A stretch of 42,740 nt of DNA, taken from the NCBI GenBank assembly GCA_025352325.1, contig JANXTR010000042.1:1-42740 (forward strand), given 5' to 3'. The stretch is from Microbacteriaceae bacterium. Lineage in GTDB: Bacteria > Actinomycetota > Actinomycetes > Actinomycetales > Microbacteriaceae. The notes beneath the pieces are model-generated. The model was not told where the DNA came from. It saw nothing but the letters and a program-made list of their open reading frames with translations, and made no database searches. This document shows positions 1-8,454 of this stretch, piece by piece. Numbering within the stretch: position 1 is the first letter of the stretch; each line of letters begins with the position of its first letter. Made by a program: the position numbers and the translations under genes.

Positions 1-1881
1 TGTGTCGAGCCATGCGAGGTCTGTCCAGGCGCCAGGCGTCCTTTGGTCGAGCCACGCGATCCGCTGCAGTTCCGGCGCGCCCACTTCGATCACGATCGTA
101 TCGGCCGTCTGGTTCGCGATCCAGAGTTCCGGTCCGGCCGGTTCTTCAAACGCGATCGAGGCCAGTCCCGCGACCGCGGTGGTCTCGAGCCGGGCGCGCC
201 CGTGTCCGCGCGCAAGCCCCCGCAGGACGTGAGCGATCGGGCGGATGACCTGCTCGCCGCCCCGTCGCTCGACCACCCCCAGATCACCCGCGCCATCGGC
301 GGCCGTCACCGCGGCGAGACCCTCCCGCGCGGCGATGGCGAGGTACGCCAGCGTCCAGGCCGCACCGAACAATCCGCGGTGCCGCGGGTCCGAGCGCGCC
401 ATGGGAACGCGCCCGAGTTCGGGATTATCCGCCCCGGCAGGTCCATAGGGGTTTTCACGCAGGCCGAGACCCGACGGCCCCAGGCGATACGGCAGGTTTC
501 CCATAAGGCGGCGGGTCGATCTTATGACCGATGGCAAGGCTTCAAGGGTTTCCAAAACGGACGCGTCGTCCGCTGCATGCACGATGGCGGCCGTGCCGTG
601 CGTCACAAAATCGATCTCCGACGCGGGAGGAGGGTTGCGGTTGAGCTCGGTAAAGGAGGTCAGCATTCCGCCGCCAACGAGACAGCCCGGAAACGCCCGC
701 CGGGCGGCGGCGTAGATCTGCGCGAAGGAGCTCTCGCCCGGCGGCAGCGTGCTTGACGGACGGGTCTTTTGGTCCCGGGCTGGGCTCGGCACGACGGCTG
801 CGGGGCGCAGGCCCGCCGCGGCCACCAGCCTGGCAGCCTGATCGAGCTCCGGCCCGGCGTCACGGCCCCGAATGATGATCTCAAGCGTTGGTTCGCCGCC
901 CACCAGCGCCGTCAGGGCGGCGTATTGGGCGAGCGCCGCCATATCCGGCTCGGCCTGCGCATCGAACCGTAGAACAAGATGCTGCGGACCGACGCTGCGC
1001 AAGAGCGCGGCGGCCTCGATCGCCTCGGCGCAATCGCCGGGAGCCACGGCAAGCCCGATTGCCGGCATGGTTCCATGGGGACCACCGAGCGACAGGACAG
1101 GGTTGCCTGGCCTCGCCGTTGCTGGCGCGGGGGGCGGACCCTGAATGGTGACCATGACCGATTGGACCTGCTTCTCCCCTGCACGGACGACGAAGGGCCG
1201 GGGTTTGGAGAGGGGACGGACATAGGTCTTGAACGAGGCGTCGGTCCAGTTGCGCTGGTCCTCCATCTCGAAGGTGTCGCCCTCGAACGCGAGCTCCGAG
1301 CGGATGCCGTCGTGCGTCCACTCCAGGGCCGCGATGTCGAGGGCGGGCTGGTGCGGCGCGATCGTGTCGGGCAGGGAGCTCTGCTCGCTCGATCCGTCGG
1401 CATGCCGCACGCTGAGCACGGAGCCGGCGGTCTCGGCCGGCAGGAGCACCACCAGCCCGGCGCGGTTGCGCTCGAAAGCCAGAAGGGTGTGCAGCTCGGT
1501 CGTCACGCGCAGGGTGTTGCCGCAGACCTCGGCCCGCAACGCGCCCGAGAACTCGCCGCCCAGGCCCGAGAATCGCAGCTCGACCTCGAGTGAGTCGGCC
1601 TCGGCCTCGGCTCCGACCGTCACGGCCACCGCCTGGCTCGGCACGGTGTCCCAGTTGCGATCGCGGATGACCGCCTTGACGGCGCGCAGCACGACCGTTT
1701 TATCGAATGCGAGGTCGGCGAGCTCGTCGCCGCGCACGTCAAGCGACCACGGGCCCGAGTTCCAGACTCGCGGCTTGGGCTCCTCGGGCTCCTCAGCGTC
1801 CGAGGATGCGCTGCCCGACGTCGCCCACGCCCGCTCGGTGACTGCGTGGCGTGCGGCGAGGCTGTCAGCCCACGAACTCAC
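1..1881 (-). CDS. apnL: D-apionate lactonase-like protein, C-terminus cut by window edge
   Basis: The open frame runs from a GTG at 1881 to the left edge without a stop (about 627 codons). ApnL hydrolyses D-apionolactone to D-apionate in oxidative D-apiose breakdown, in the cytoplasm. Family-typical signals are FEMEDQRNWTDASFKTY (about 1272-1222), ending an N-terminal beta-rich domain, and a middle TIM-barrel-like domain with NLPYRLGPSGLGLRENPYG and DPRHRGLFGAAWTLAY. A C-terminal beta domain follows. The GTG overlaps the stop of the upstream SDR by four bases (GTGA), so the two are translationally coupled. Codon use changes after the conserved motif: the N-terminal third looks like its neighbours, the rest uses TTT, GAA, AAA and even ATA-AGA (525-520). 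A mosaic gene or assembly chimera is possible. The family call rests on recalled motifs and is fairly sure; the substrate is inferred. Confidence 0.72.
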   Translation of the reverse strand, partial: MSSWADSLAARHAVTERAWATSGSASSDAEEPEEPKPRVWNSGPWSLDVRGDELADLAFDKTVVLRAVKAVIRDRNWDTVPSQAVAVTVGAEAEADSLEVELRFSGLGGEFSGALRAEVCGNTLRVTTELHTLLAFERNRAGLVVLLPAETAGSVLSVRHADGSSEQSSLPDTIAPHQPALDIAALEWTHDGIRSELAFEGDTFEMEDQRNWTDASFKTYVRPLSKPRPFVVRAGEKQVQSVMVTIQGPPPAPATARPGNPVLSLGGPHGTMPAIGLAVAPGDCAEAIEAAALLRSVGPQHLVLRFDAQAEPDMAALAQYAALTALVGGEPTLEIIIRGRDAGPELDQAARLVAAAGLRPAAVVPSPARDQKTRPSSTLPPGESSFAQIYAAARRAFPGCLVGGGMLTSFTELNRNPPPASEIDFVTHGTAAIVHAADDASVLETLEALPSVIRSTRRLMGNLPYRLGPSGLGLRENPYGPAGADNPELGRVPMARSDPRHRGLFGAAWTLAYLAIAAREGLAAVTAADGAGDLGVVERRGGEQVIRPIAHVLRGLARGHGRARLETTAVAGLASIAFEEPAGPELWIANQTADTIVIEVGAPELQRIAWLDQRTPGAWTDLAWLDT

Positions 1882-2636
1882 AGTGTGGTCATCCCCCCGT
1901 CGACCGGGAACACCGCTCCGGTGGCGAATGCCGACTCGTCGCTCGCCAGGAACACGTAGATGCCCTCCAGGTCGGCCGGCGCGCCCGCGCGCCCCATCGG
2001 GATGCGCGCGATGATGGCCGCGCGCGCCTCGGGGTCGTTCACGATCGTCGAGACCAGTCCGGTCTCGGTGTGGGCGGGCCCGACCGTGTTCACCCGGATG
2101 CCGCGACTCGCGTACGCTGCCGCCACCGTCCGTCCCAGCCCGTGCATGCCGGCCTTCGAACTGCTGTACGCCGTGAAGTCTGACCCCTCGCCGCGCACGG
2201 CCGTCGGGCTGCCCGTGAAGATGATCGAGCCGCCACCCAGCTCGAGCATGCCGCGGACGGCATACTTCGTGGTCAGGAAGGCGCCGGTCAGGTTCACCCG
2301 GATGGTGCGTTCCCACACCTCCAGGTCGAGGTTTGCCACCTCGGCATCGTGTCCGAACAGCTGCACGCCGGCGTTCACGACCACCACGTCCGGTGTCCAG
2401 CCCGCGCCCGCCAGCTCGTCGAAGCCGGCCGCGACGCTCGTCTCGTCGGAGACATCCATCGCGACCGAACGCGCGGAGGAGTCGGCCTCGGTGGCCGCAG
2501 CGCTCGCGCCCGCGGCATCCCGGTCGGCGTAGACCACACGCGCACCCTCGCGGACGAAGCGGTCGGCGATGGTGCGCCCGATGCTGGCGGCGGCCCCTGT
2601 GATGAGAGCGGTCTTGGTGGTCAGACGCTCGGACAT
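1878..2636 (-). CDS. SDR family NAD(P)-dependent oxidoreductase
   Basis: A 252-residue classical short-chain dehydrogenase, probably a cytosolic sugar or polyol dehydrogenase. The cofactor loop is TGAAASIG near residue 14, a degenerate TGxxxGIG with Ala-Ser instead of Gly. NAG lies near residue 88, the catalytic Ser in FTGSP, and Tyr/Lys in AYSSSKAG near residues 157-161. It ends in the usual VDGG tail. It is the first gene of a two-gene unit with the lactonase-like gene, overlapping it by four bases, which suggests it oxidises a sugar or sugar acid in the same pathway. Known apiose dehydrogenase is a Gfo/Idh protein and apionate oxidoisomerase is not an SDR, so the exact step cannot be assigned. 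Confidence 0.85.
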   Translation of the reverse strand: MSERLTTKTALITGAAASIGRTIADRFVREGARVVYADRDAAGASAAATEADSSARSVAMDVSDETSVAAGFDELAGAGWTPDVVVVNAGVQLFGHDAEVANLDLEVWERTIRVNLTGAFLTTKYAVRGMLELGGGSIIFTGSPTAVRGEGSDFTAYSSSKAGMHGLGRTVAAAYASRGIRVNTVGPAHTETGLVSTIVNDPEARAAIIARIPMGRAGAPADLEGIYVFLASDESAFATGAVFPVDGGMTTL

Positions 2637-2673
2637 CAGCTTTCCTGAGGGACGGTTCTGCGGCGGTACGGGT

Positions 2674-2703
2674 GGGTGCCTCGCCGCCGCCGGAGCGGCA
2701 CCC
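2674..2703. repeat. inverted repeat between divergent genes
   Basis: GGGTGCC (2674-2680) and GGCACCC (2697-2703) form a perfect 7-bp inverted repeat with a 16-base loop, in the spacer between the divergent SDR (start 2636) and DUF202 gene (start 2813). It lies about 40 bases upstream of the SDR start, so it may be an operator or leader hairpin of the SDR-lactonase unit. A TACGAT at 2727-2732 could be a -10 box for the plus-strand gene. Role not established. Confidence 0.35.
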
Positions 2704-2812
2704 CTACCAGCCTACGACCCGACTTGTACGATCGAGGAGCGAGACGGAGGGCCGAGACCCGGCCAGGGCTCGACTCGGAATCGACCGACTCTTATTCGAG
2801 AGGAACGCAGGC

Positions 2813-3181
2813 GTGAGCGACACCCCCCGCCGGTTCCCCGCCGCGTTGTTCGCGCGGGGGCAGGAGCCCGACCCGCGCTTCACGCTCGCCAACGAGCGCA
2901 CCTTCCTCTCGTGGATCGGCGCCGCCCTCGCCCTCATCGCCGCGGGCGTCGCCTTGGAGGCACTCGGCCTCGGCCTCACCTCCGGGCTTCGGATCGCCGC
3001 CTCGATGCTCCTCATTGCCGCGGGCATCGCGACACCCGTGCAGGCCTGGCTCGGCTGGTACTGCACCGAGCTGGCGCTGCGCGAGGGCCGCCCGCTCCCG
3101 GCGCCGTTCCTCGTGGCACCGCTCGCGCTCGTCGTCGTCGCGGCCGGGGTGCTGGTGGCGCTGGGCGTGCTGCTGCGATGA
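2813..3181 (+). CDS. DUF202 (YidH-like) membrane protein, first copy
   Basis: 122 residues from a GTG at 2813; an in-frame ATG at 2672 is possible, but a purine-rich GAGAGGAACG site just upstream favours the GTG. DUF202 proteins are small inner-membrane proteins of unknown function. The family's charged stretch before the first helix is visible (DPRFTLANERTFLSWIGAALAL), followed by three hydrophobic segments at roughly residues 30-45, 55-75 and 95-120. The stop overlaps the start of a second DUF202 gene (ATGA), so the two are co-translated and may work as a pair in the membrane. What the pair does is unknown. Confidence 0.85.
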   Translation: MSDTPRRFPAALFARGQEPDPRFTLANERTFLSWIGAALALIAAGVALEALGLGLTSGLRIAASMLLIAAGIATPVQAWLGWYCTELALREGRPLPAPFLVAPLALVVVAAGVLVALGVLLR

Positions 3182-3588
3182 GCGGTCCCACCGGTCCCGC
3201 CGCCCCTGACTGCGGCCGCGGCCGCGACGGGGATAGCGGGCGCGACCGCGTGTGGAATGCCGGCCTCCAGCCCGAGCGGACCGCGCTGTCCTGGCGTCGC
3301 ACCGGGCTCGCGCTGCTCGGCGGGTCGCTGCTGCTCGCCCGGGTGCTCGCCGAGGTCTCCGTGCCGCTCGCACTCACCGTCGGCGCCCTCGGTCTGCTCG
3401 CATCGATCGCGATCCTGGTCGCCGTGGAGCGCCGCTACCGCTCGCACCACCTGCGACTCACGGCCGCCGGAGGGCAGCGTGTCACCCTGGCCGGGGGAGC
3501 CCTGCCGCTCCTTGTGGCGGCAACCACGGTCGTGCTCGGCTGCGTCGCGGCCATCGCCGCGATCCTGCTCTCACTGAGGGTGAGCTAG
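3178..3588 (+). CDS. DUF202 family membrane protein, second copy
   Basis: 136 residues. The start ATG overlaps the previous stop by four bases, which decides the start. A Gly/Asp/Arg-rich N-terminus is followed by the family hallmark NAGLQPERTALSWRRTGLAL near residues 27-46, equivalent to ANERTFLSW of the first copy, then three membrane segments. Tandem DUF202 genes of unequal type (long YidH-like plus short) are common in actinobacteria. Function unknown; a membrane heteromer is a reasonable inference from coupling. Confidence 0.85.
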   Translation: MSGPTGPAAPDCGRGRDGDSGRDRVWNAGLQPERTALSWRRTGLALLGGSLLLARVLAEVSVPLALTVGALGLLASIAILVAVERRYRSHHLRLTAAGGQRVTLAGGALPLLVAATTVVLGCVAAIAAILLSLRVS

Positions 3589-3597
3589 AGGGTGAAG

Positions 3598-3603
3598 TAG
3601 GCT
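3598..3603 (+). promoter_or_regulatory. possible -10 box (TAGGCT) for the amylosucrase gene
   Basis: TAGGCT sits 94 bases upstream of the amylosucrase start in the 103-base spacer after the DUF202 pair. It fits the actinobacterial housekeeping TANNNT pattern, but no convincing -35 is seen. Weak call. Confidence 0.25.
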
Positions 3604-3691
3604 CATCGATGGGAGCTGTACGACATCCGGGTCCGAACTCCTCGCCCCTGCGGCCCGCACCATGTGCCGTTCACCACCGAGTGAGGTCTTC

Positions 3692-5533
3692 ATGCTCGAC
3701 CGACTGGACTTCGACCGGCGTCGCGACCAGCATCTCCCGCGGCTGTCCGGCCTCTTCCAGGCGCTGTACGGGTCGGATGTCGCGACGCAGGATCAGTTCC
3801 TGCAACTGCTGGGCGACCTCGAGCAGTCGTGGTCCGAGCGCTCCGAGGCGCTCCGAGCGCTCGACACGCAACGGGAGCTCGCACCCGACTGGTTCCAGTC
3901 CAATCGGATGCTCGGCGGCGTCTGCTACGTCGACCGGTTCGCGGGCGGGCTGGCTGGCATCCGCTCGCGCATCCCGTACTTCGTGGAGCTCGGGCTCAGC
4001 TACATCCATCTGATGCCGCTGTATGCCGCGCCTTCTGCGAACTCGGACGGCGGCTACGCGGTCTCGAGTTACCGCGAGGTGAACCCCGCGCTCGGCACGA
4101 TGGACGAGCTGGCCGCGCTCGCCGCCGAACTGCGCGCGAACGGCATCTCGCTGGTGCTGGACTTCGTGTTCAACCACACCTCGAACGAGCACGAGTGGGC
4201 GCAGAAGGCGCTCGCCCGCGATCCCGCGTTCGAGAACTTCTACTTCATCTACCCCGATCGCGAACAGCCGGACGCCTTCGAGCAGACCACCCGCGAGATC
4301 TTCCCCGACGACCACCCCGGCTCGTTCGTGCAGCTGGAGGACGGTCGCTGGGTCTGGTCGACGTTTTACCACTTCCAGTGGGATCTGAACTATCGCAATC
4401 CCGCCGTCTTCCGGGCCATGGTGGGCGAGCTACTGTTCCTCGCGAATCAGGGCATCGAGATCCTGAGGATGGATGCTGTCGCCTTCATCTGGAAGCAGCT
4501 CGGCACCGCCTGCGAGAACCTGCCAGAGGCGCACCTGCTGCTCCAGGCGTTCAACGCGGTCGCCCGGATCGCCGCCCCCTCGTTGCTGTTCAAGTCGGAA
4601 GCTATTGTGCACCCCGACGCGATCATCGAGTACGTCGACCCCGAGGAGTGCCAGCTCAGCTACAACCCGCTGCAGATGGCCCTGATTTGGAACACGCTCG
4701 CCACCCGCGAGGTCGGACTACTCGCCCAGGCGCTCACCGAGCGACATGCGCTGCCCGCCGGAACCGCCTGGGTCAACTACGTGCGCAGTCACGACGACAT
4801 CGGCTGGACCTTCGCCGACGAAGACGCGGCCCGGCTCGGCATCGACGCCGCGGGCCACCGTCGATTCCTCAGCGACTTTTACACCGGCGGATTCGCGGGG
4901 AGTTTCGCGCGCGGCCTGCCGTTCCAGGAGAACCCGCGGACGGGCGACCGGCGAGTGGCCGGTTCCACCGCCTCGCTGGCCGGCCTCGAGGCGGGCGACC
5001 CGCTCGCCGTCGCGCGTATCCTCGCGGCCCACGCGGTGATCATGAGCACCGGCGGCATCCCTCTGCTGTATCTGGGTGACGAGGTCGGCCAGCTGAACGA
5101 CTACTCCTTCCGGGACGATGCGGCGATCGCCGGCGACGCGCGCTGGGCCGGGCGGCCGTGGTTCCCGCTCGACTCCTACGCGCAGCGCGGAGAGGCGACC
5201 TCCTCGCCCGGTGGCGTTTTCCACGGGATGCGGCGGCTGATCCAGGTGCGGCGCGCGACCACGGAGTTCGCGGGCAACGCGCTCATCGGCTTCGACACCA
5301 AGAACCCGCACGTGCTCGGCTTCCTGCGGCCCGGCCCTGACACCCAGGTTCTCGTACTCATCAACTTCGCCGACACCGCCCAGCAGATCGCGGCCGAGGT
5401 GCTCTCGGGCATGAACGGCGACGCCACCGAGTTGCTCAGCGGCCGGCGGCACCCTCACGCGGCCGAGCTGCTGCTCGCGCCGATGGCGGTCGTGTGGCTG
5501 CGGTATTCGGATGCGGAGCACGCTCAGGCCTGA
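3692..5533 (+). CDS. amylosucrase (GH13 alpha-glucosyltransferase)
   Basis: 613 residues from ATG 3692, chosen over 3662 because GTGAGG lies just upstream and the N-terminus then matches the family. Amylosucrase builds alpha-1,4-glucan from sucrose, releasing fructose. Motifs run in family order: QSNRMLGGVCYVDRF (69-83), DFVFNHTSNEHEWA (157-170), GRWVWSTF (218-225), ILRMDAVAFIWKQLGT with nucleophile D261, FKSEAIVHPD with acid/base E303, and VRSHDDIGWTFADEDA with transition-state stabiliser D368. It has no signal peptide, so it is probably cytosolic. Slightly shorter than the ~630-650 residues of characterised enzymes. No sucrose transporter, fructokinase or glycogen gene lies next to it. A related GH13_4 sucrose hydrolase or isomerase activity cannot be excluded. 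Confidence 0.88.
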   Translation: MLDRLDFDRRRDQHLPRLSGLFQALYGSDVATQDQFLQLLGDLEQSWSERSEALRALDTQRELAPDWFQSNRMLGGVCYVDRFAGGLAGIRSRIPYFVELGLSYIHLMPLYAAPSANSDGGYAVSSYREVNPALGTMDELAALAAELRANGISLVLDFVFNHTSNEHEWAQKALARDPAFENFYFIYPDREQPDAFEQTTREIFPDDHPGSFVQLEDGRWVWSTFYHFQWDLNYRNPAVFRAMVGELLFLANQGIEILRMDAVAFIWKQLGTACENLPEAHLLLQAFNAVARIAAPSLLFKSEAIVHPDAIIEYVDPEECQLSYNPLQMALIWNTLATREVGLLAQALTERHALPAGTAWVNYVRSHDDIGWTFADEDAARLGIDAAGHRRFLSDFYTGGFAGSFARGLPFQENPRTGDRRVAGSTASLAGLEAGDPLAVARILAAHAVIMSTGGIPLLYLGDEVGQLNDYSFRDDAAIAGDARWAGRPWFPLDSYAQRGEATSSPGGVFHGMRRLIQVRRATTEFAGNALIGFDTKNPHVLGFLRPGPDTQVLVLINFADTAQQIAAEVLSGMNGDATELLSGRRHPHAAELLLAPMAVVWLRYSDAEHAQA

Positions 5534-5586
5534 CATCGTCGCAGCATGCCCGAAGTGGGCTAGCGTCTGGCGAAGGTCGGCCCCGC

Positions 5587-6147
5587 CTACGCGTCGACCG
5601 ATTCGGTCGCCGCCTCGCGGTGCGGCAGCTTCCAGCCGGGGCGCACGAAGTGGCAGGTGTAGCCGTTCGGGTACTTGCGGAGGTAGTCCTGGTGCTCCTC
5701 CTCGGCCAACCAGAACGGACCGGCGGCGGTGACCTCGGTCACGACCTTGCCGGGCCAGAGCCCGGAGGCATCCACATCCTTGATCGTCTCGAGAGCGACC
5801 CACTTCTGCTCGTCGCTCGTGGAGAAGATCGCCGAACGGTAGCTGGCCCCGACGTCGTTGCCCTGACGGTTCATGGTCGACGGATCGTGGATTTGGAAGA
5901 AGAACTCCAGGATGTCGCGGTACGAGATCACGGACGGGTCGAAGACGACCTCGACCGACTCCGCGTGGGAGCCGTGGTTGTAGTACGTGGCGTGCGCGTT
6001 GGTTCCCCCGGAGTATCCGACGCGCGTGGAGATGATCCCGGGCCGCTTGCGCAGCAGTTCCTGGGCGCCCCAGAAGCAGCCGCCGGCGAGAACCGCGGTC
6101 TCCGTCCCGGGGGTGAGGCTGATGGATCCGTCGTCGATCGTGGGCAT
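5587..6147 (-). CDS. msrA: peptide methionine sulfoxide reductase MsrA
   Basis: 186 residues. It reduces the S-epimer of methionine sulfoxide in oxidised proteins, in the cytosol. [10 protein letters not shown] holds catalytic Cys24; [20 protein letters not shown] (44-63) is the family substrate-binding region, followed by ESVEVVFDP and [19 protein letters not shown]. Another Cys in GYTCHFVRP near the C-terminus may resolve the sulfenic acid. The ATG overlaps the msrB stop by one base (TGATG), so both reductases, with complementary stereospecificity, are made from one transcript. Confidence 0.97.
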   Translation of the reverse strand: MPTIDDGSISLTPGTETAVLAGGCFWGAQELLRKRPGIISTRVGYSGGTNAHATYYNHGSHAESVEVVFDPSVISYRDILEFFFQIHDPSTMNRQGNDVGASYRSAIFSTSDEQKWVALETIKDVDASGLWPGKVVTEVTAAGPFWLAEEEHQDYLRKYPNGYTCHFVRPGWKLPHREAATESVDA

Positions 6148-6623
6148 CAGTGGGCCGCCTTCTCAGCGTCAGTCGTGAACAGGTGGGTGAACTCGCCATA
6201 GCCGGCGGTCTCAAGCTCGGCGACCGGTACGAAGCGCATCGCGGCCGAGTTGATGCAGTAACGCAGGCCGCCTTGGGCGCGCGGGCCGTCATCGAACAGG
6301 TGGCCGAGGTGGCTGTCACCGTGCTTGGAACGCACCTCGGTGCGTGTCATGCCCCAGGCGCGATCCTTCTTTTCGACGATGTTGGCCGGATCGACCGGAA
6401 CCGTGAAGCTCGGCCAACCGGAGCCGGACTCGAACTTGTCGATGGAGGCGAACAGCGGTTCGCCCGACACGATGTCGACGTAGAGGCCCTGCTCGTGGTT
6501 GTCCCAGTATTGGTTGCGGAACGCGGGCTCGGTCGCGTCCTCCTGCGTCACCTTGTACTGGTTCGGGGTCAGCCTCGAGACTGCCTCACTGGTCTTCTGG
6601 AAAGTCTTCTGGACGTTCGTCAC
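6147..6623 (-). CDS. msrB: peptide methionine (R)-S-oxide reductase MsrB, one-cysteine type
   Basis: 158 residues from a GTG start. It reduces the R-epimer of methionine sulfoxide. ESGSGWPSF (65-73), [11 protein letters not shown] and [16 protein letters not shown] are present, with catalytic Cys123 in RYCIN. It lacks both CxxC pairs of the zinc-binding form, and the usual recycling cysteine of SGCGWPSF is Ser68. Cys123 is the only cysteine in the protein, so regeneration must use an external thiol directly. First gene of msrB-msrA, overlapping msrA by one base. Confidence 0.96.
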   Translation of the reverse strand: MTNVQKTFQKTSEAVSRLTPNQYKVTQEDATEPAFRNQYWDNHEQGLYVDIVSGEPLFASIDKFESGSGWPSFTVPVDPANIVEKKDRAWGMTRTEVRSKHGDSHLGHLFDDGPRAQGGLRYCINSAAMRFVPVAELETAGYGEFTHLFTTDAEKAAH

Positions 6624-6720
6624 TTCGTATCCTCCGTGGGGGTTTCGTCGCTGGCTGCGGCGTCATCTTCTACAACAAGCGGGATGCCCGAACTGTTCCG
6701 CGTCGCGGGACGACTCTCTC

Positions 6721-7491
6721 TTACTTCGACGCCTTCGACATCAGCGACTGGATGCGCGTGTGGGTGTCCGGATGCGTCGCCAACGAGGTGATCCCCTCGC
6801 GTTCGAGATCGAGGTGCGCCTGGTACCCGGCGAGGGCCGGAGCGTTCAGCAGCTTCTTCGTCGGAGCGAGGGCCTGGGTGGCGCCGGCCGCCAGCCGCCG
6901 CGCGAGCTCCTCGGCACGGGCATCGACCTCCTCGGGCTCGTGCAGCGAAGCGACCAGGCCCCAGGCGTGCGCCTCCTCGGCCGAGACTCGCGCGCCCGTG
7001 AGAAGGACAGTAGCCGCGCGCTTGGCGCCGACGGCGAGAGGCAGCAGGTACGAGACGCCGGCATCCGGGCTGAGTCCGATGGCGCCGTACGCTCCGTGGA
7101 AGCTCGCCTTCGACGAGGCCAGCACGATGTCGGTGTTGAGCACGAGCCCCAGGCCGGCACCCGCTGCCGCCCCGTTCACGGCCGAGATGACGATCAGGCG
7201 GGAGGCCGCGATCGCGAACATCGTGTCCTGCAGCGCCGTCACCATCCGCACCTTGAGCTCGGCGTGGTCGGCGGCCTTCGACAGGTCCCCGAGGTCCCCG
7301 CCCCCGCAGAACACCCGACCCGAGCCGTGGATCACGGCCACGTGGCAGTCGGGGTCGGCCTCGGCATCTCGAAACAGCCGCTGCAGCCCCTCCATCACCT
7401 CGAGGCTCATAGCATTGCCGTGTGCAGGCCGGTTGAGGGTGATCGAGGCGACTCCGGCCTCGACGGTCATCAGGACGACATCGTCGGTCAT
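6721..7491 (-). CDS. enoyl-CoA hydratase/isomerase family protein (PaaG-like)
   Basis: 256 residues of the crotonase superfamily. Oxyanion-hole segments are VFCGGGDL (60-67) and VNGAAAGAGLGL (105-116). GLSPDAGVSYLLPLAVG (139-155) carries Asp143 where hydratases have a catalytic Glu and the PaaG/isomerase branch has Asp, so an isomerase-type activity is more likely than plain hydration. No acyl-CoA dehydrogenase or thiolase lies nearby, so the substrate cannot be told. It reads toward msrB with a spacer of about 100 bases. Confidence 0.9.
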   Translation of the reverse strand: MTDDVVLMTVEAGVASITLNRPAHGNAMSLEVMEGLQRLFRDAEADPDCHVAVIHGSGRVFCGGGDLGDLSKAADHAELKVRMVTALQDTMFAIAASRLIVISAVNGAAAGAGLGLVLNTDIVLASSKASFHGAYGAIGLSPDAGVSYLLPLAVGAKRAATVLLTGARVSAEEAHAWGLVASLHEPEEVDARAEELARRLAAGATQALAPTKKLLNAPALAGYQAHLDLEREGITSLATHPDTHTRIQSLMSKASK

Positions 7492-7525
7492 GCCTCGAGG
7501 CTAATCCCCACGATACGGACTTCCA

Positions 7526-7545
7526 GCTCGCGTCAACTCGCGAGC
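7526..7545. promoter_or_regulatory. perfect inverted repeat over a possible promoter of the enoyl-CoA hydratase gene
   Basis: GCTCGCG (7526-7532) and CGCGAGC (7539-7545) form a perfect 7-bp inverted repeat around TCAACT. On the minus strand it contains TTGACG (7536-7531), a good -35 candidate, with TATCGT (7515-7510) as -10 at a short 15-base spacing, about 20 bases before the 7491 start. A repressor bound here would block the promoter. The rest of the 7492-7684 spacer shows nothing clear. Confidence 0.35.
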
Positions 7546-7684
7546 ACTCCGATGCGACGCGGCGACCGCACGATCCCGCCCGCCTGCTGCGCGCGCTCCG
7601 GGAAGTACGCACTGTGCTTACTTCGCGGAGTGCGCCCGGGCGAGGTCCCCGTCCGGACGGGCGCGGCGAGATCCGCGTGCAGAA

Positions 7685-8440
7685 CTACAGGGCAGCGCTG
7701 ATGCCGCCGTCCACGTAGAGGATGTGCCCATTGACGAAGCTCGACGCCTCCGACGCGAGGAACACCGTCGCGCCGACCAGCTCCTCCGGGCGCCCCCAGC
7801 GCTGCGCGGGCGTGCGCTGTTCAAGCCAGGTGTTGAACGTGTCATCCGACCACAGCGGCTCGTTGAGAGGGGTGCGCATGTAGCCCGGCGCGACCGCATT
7901 GCAGTTCAGACCGTGCCGCGCCCAGTCGGTCGCCATGCCCTTCGTGAGGTTCGCAACCGCTCCCTTCGTCGCCGTGTACGGCGCGATCGAGTACCGCGCC
8001 ACAGCTGAGTTGACCGAGGCGATGTTGATGATCTTGCCCGCGCCGCGCGGGATCATGTGCCGCGCGCATGCCTGCCCCACGTTGAATACGCTCGTGATAT
8101 TGGCGTGCAGCAGTCGCTCGAAGTCGGCGGCCGGGAAGTCCTCGAGCGGGGTCCGGTGCTGCACCCCCGCGTTGTTCACGGCGATGTCGATCGGGCCCTG
8201 GGTGGCCTCGAAGTCGTCGATGACTCCGCGCACCGTGTCGTGGTCGGTGACGTCGAAGGCCAGGATGCGGCTACCGGGGATCTCGGCTGATGCCGCCTCC
8301 AGCTTCGAACGGTCGCGCCCGTTGAGCAGCACCGCGGCGCCCGCCTCGGCGAGCCCGTGCGCGAGCGCCAGGCCGATGCCCTGCGAAGAGCCGGTGATGA
8401 GGGCGGTGCGCCCGGTGAGATCGAAGAGTGTGCTCGCCAT
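7685..8440 (-). CDS. SDR family oxidoreductase, gluconate 5-dehydrogenase-like
   Basis: 251 residues; ATG 8440 has AGGAAG about nine bases upstream. The N-terminus FDLTGRTALITGSSQGIGLA with LLNGRD, where Asn-Gly-Arg-Asp follows the second strand, is typical of IdnO/Ga5DH-type NADP-dependent dehydrogenases of sugar acids. NNAGVQHR, the catalytic Ser in IASVNSAV and Tyr/Lys in APYTATKGA follow. It is the last gene of the four-gene unit 11094-7685, 14 bases after the previous SDR. A role in oxidising or reducing a sugar acid fits; the substrate is not determined. Confidence 0.85.
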   Translation of the reverse strand: MASTLFDLTGRTALITGSSQGIGLALAHGLAEAGAAVLLNGRDRSKLEAASAEIPGSRILAFDVTDHDTVRGVIDDFEATQGPIDIAVNNAGVQHRTPLEDFPAADFERLLHANITSVFNVGQACARHMIPRGAGKIINIASVNSAVARYSIAPYTATKGAVANLTKGMATDWARHGLNCNAVAPGYMRTPLNEPLWSDDTFNTWLEQRTPAQRWGRPEELVGATVFLASEASSFVNGHILYVDGGISAAL

Positions 8441-8454
8441 GTTCGTCTTCCTGA

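Noticed and set aside
43-756. Long plus-strand open frame in the first 760 bases
   Set aside because: Shadow of the minus-strand lactonase-like gene; the product is Arg/Gly-rich with no family motif, while the minus strand carries conserved lactonase motifs.
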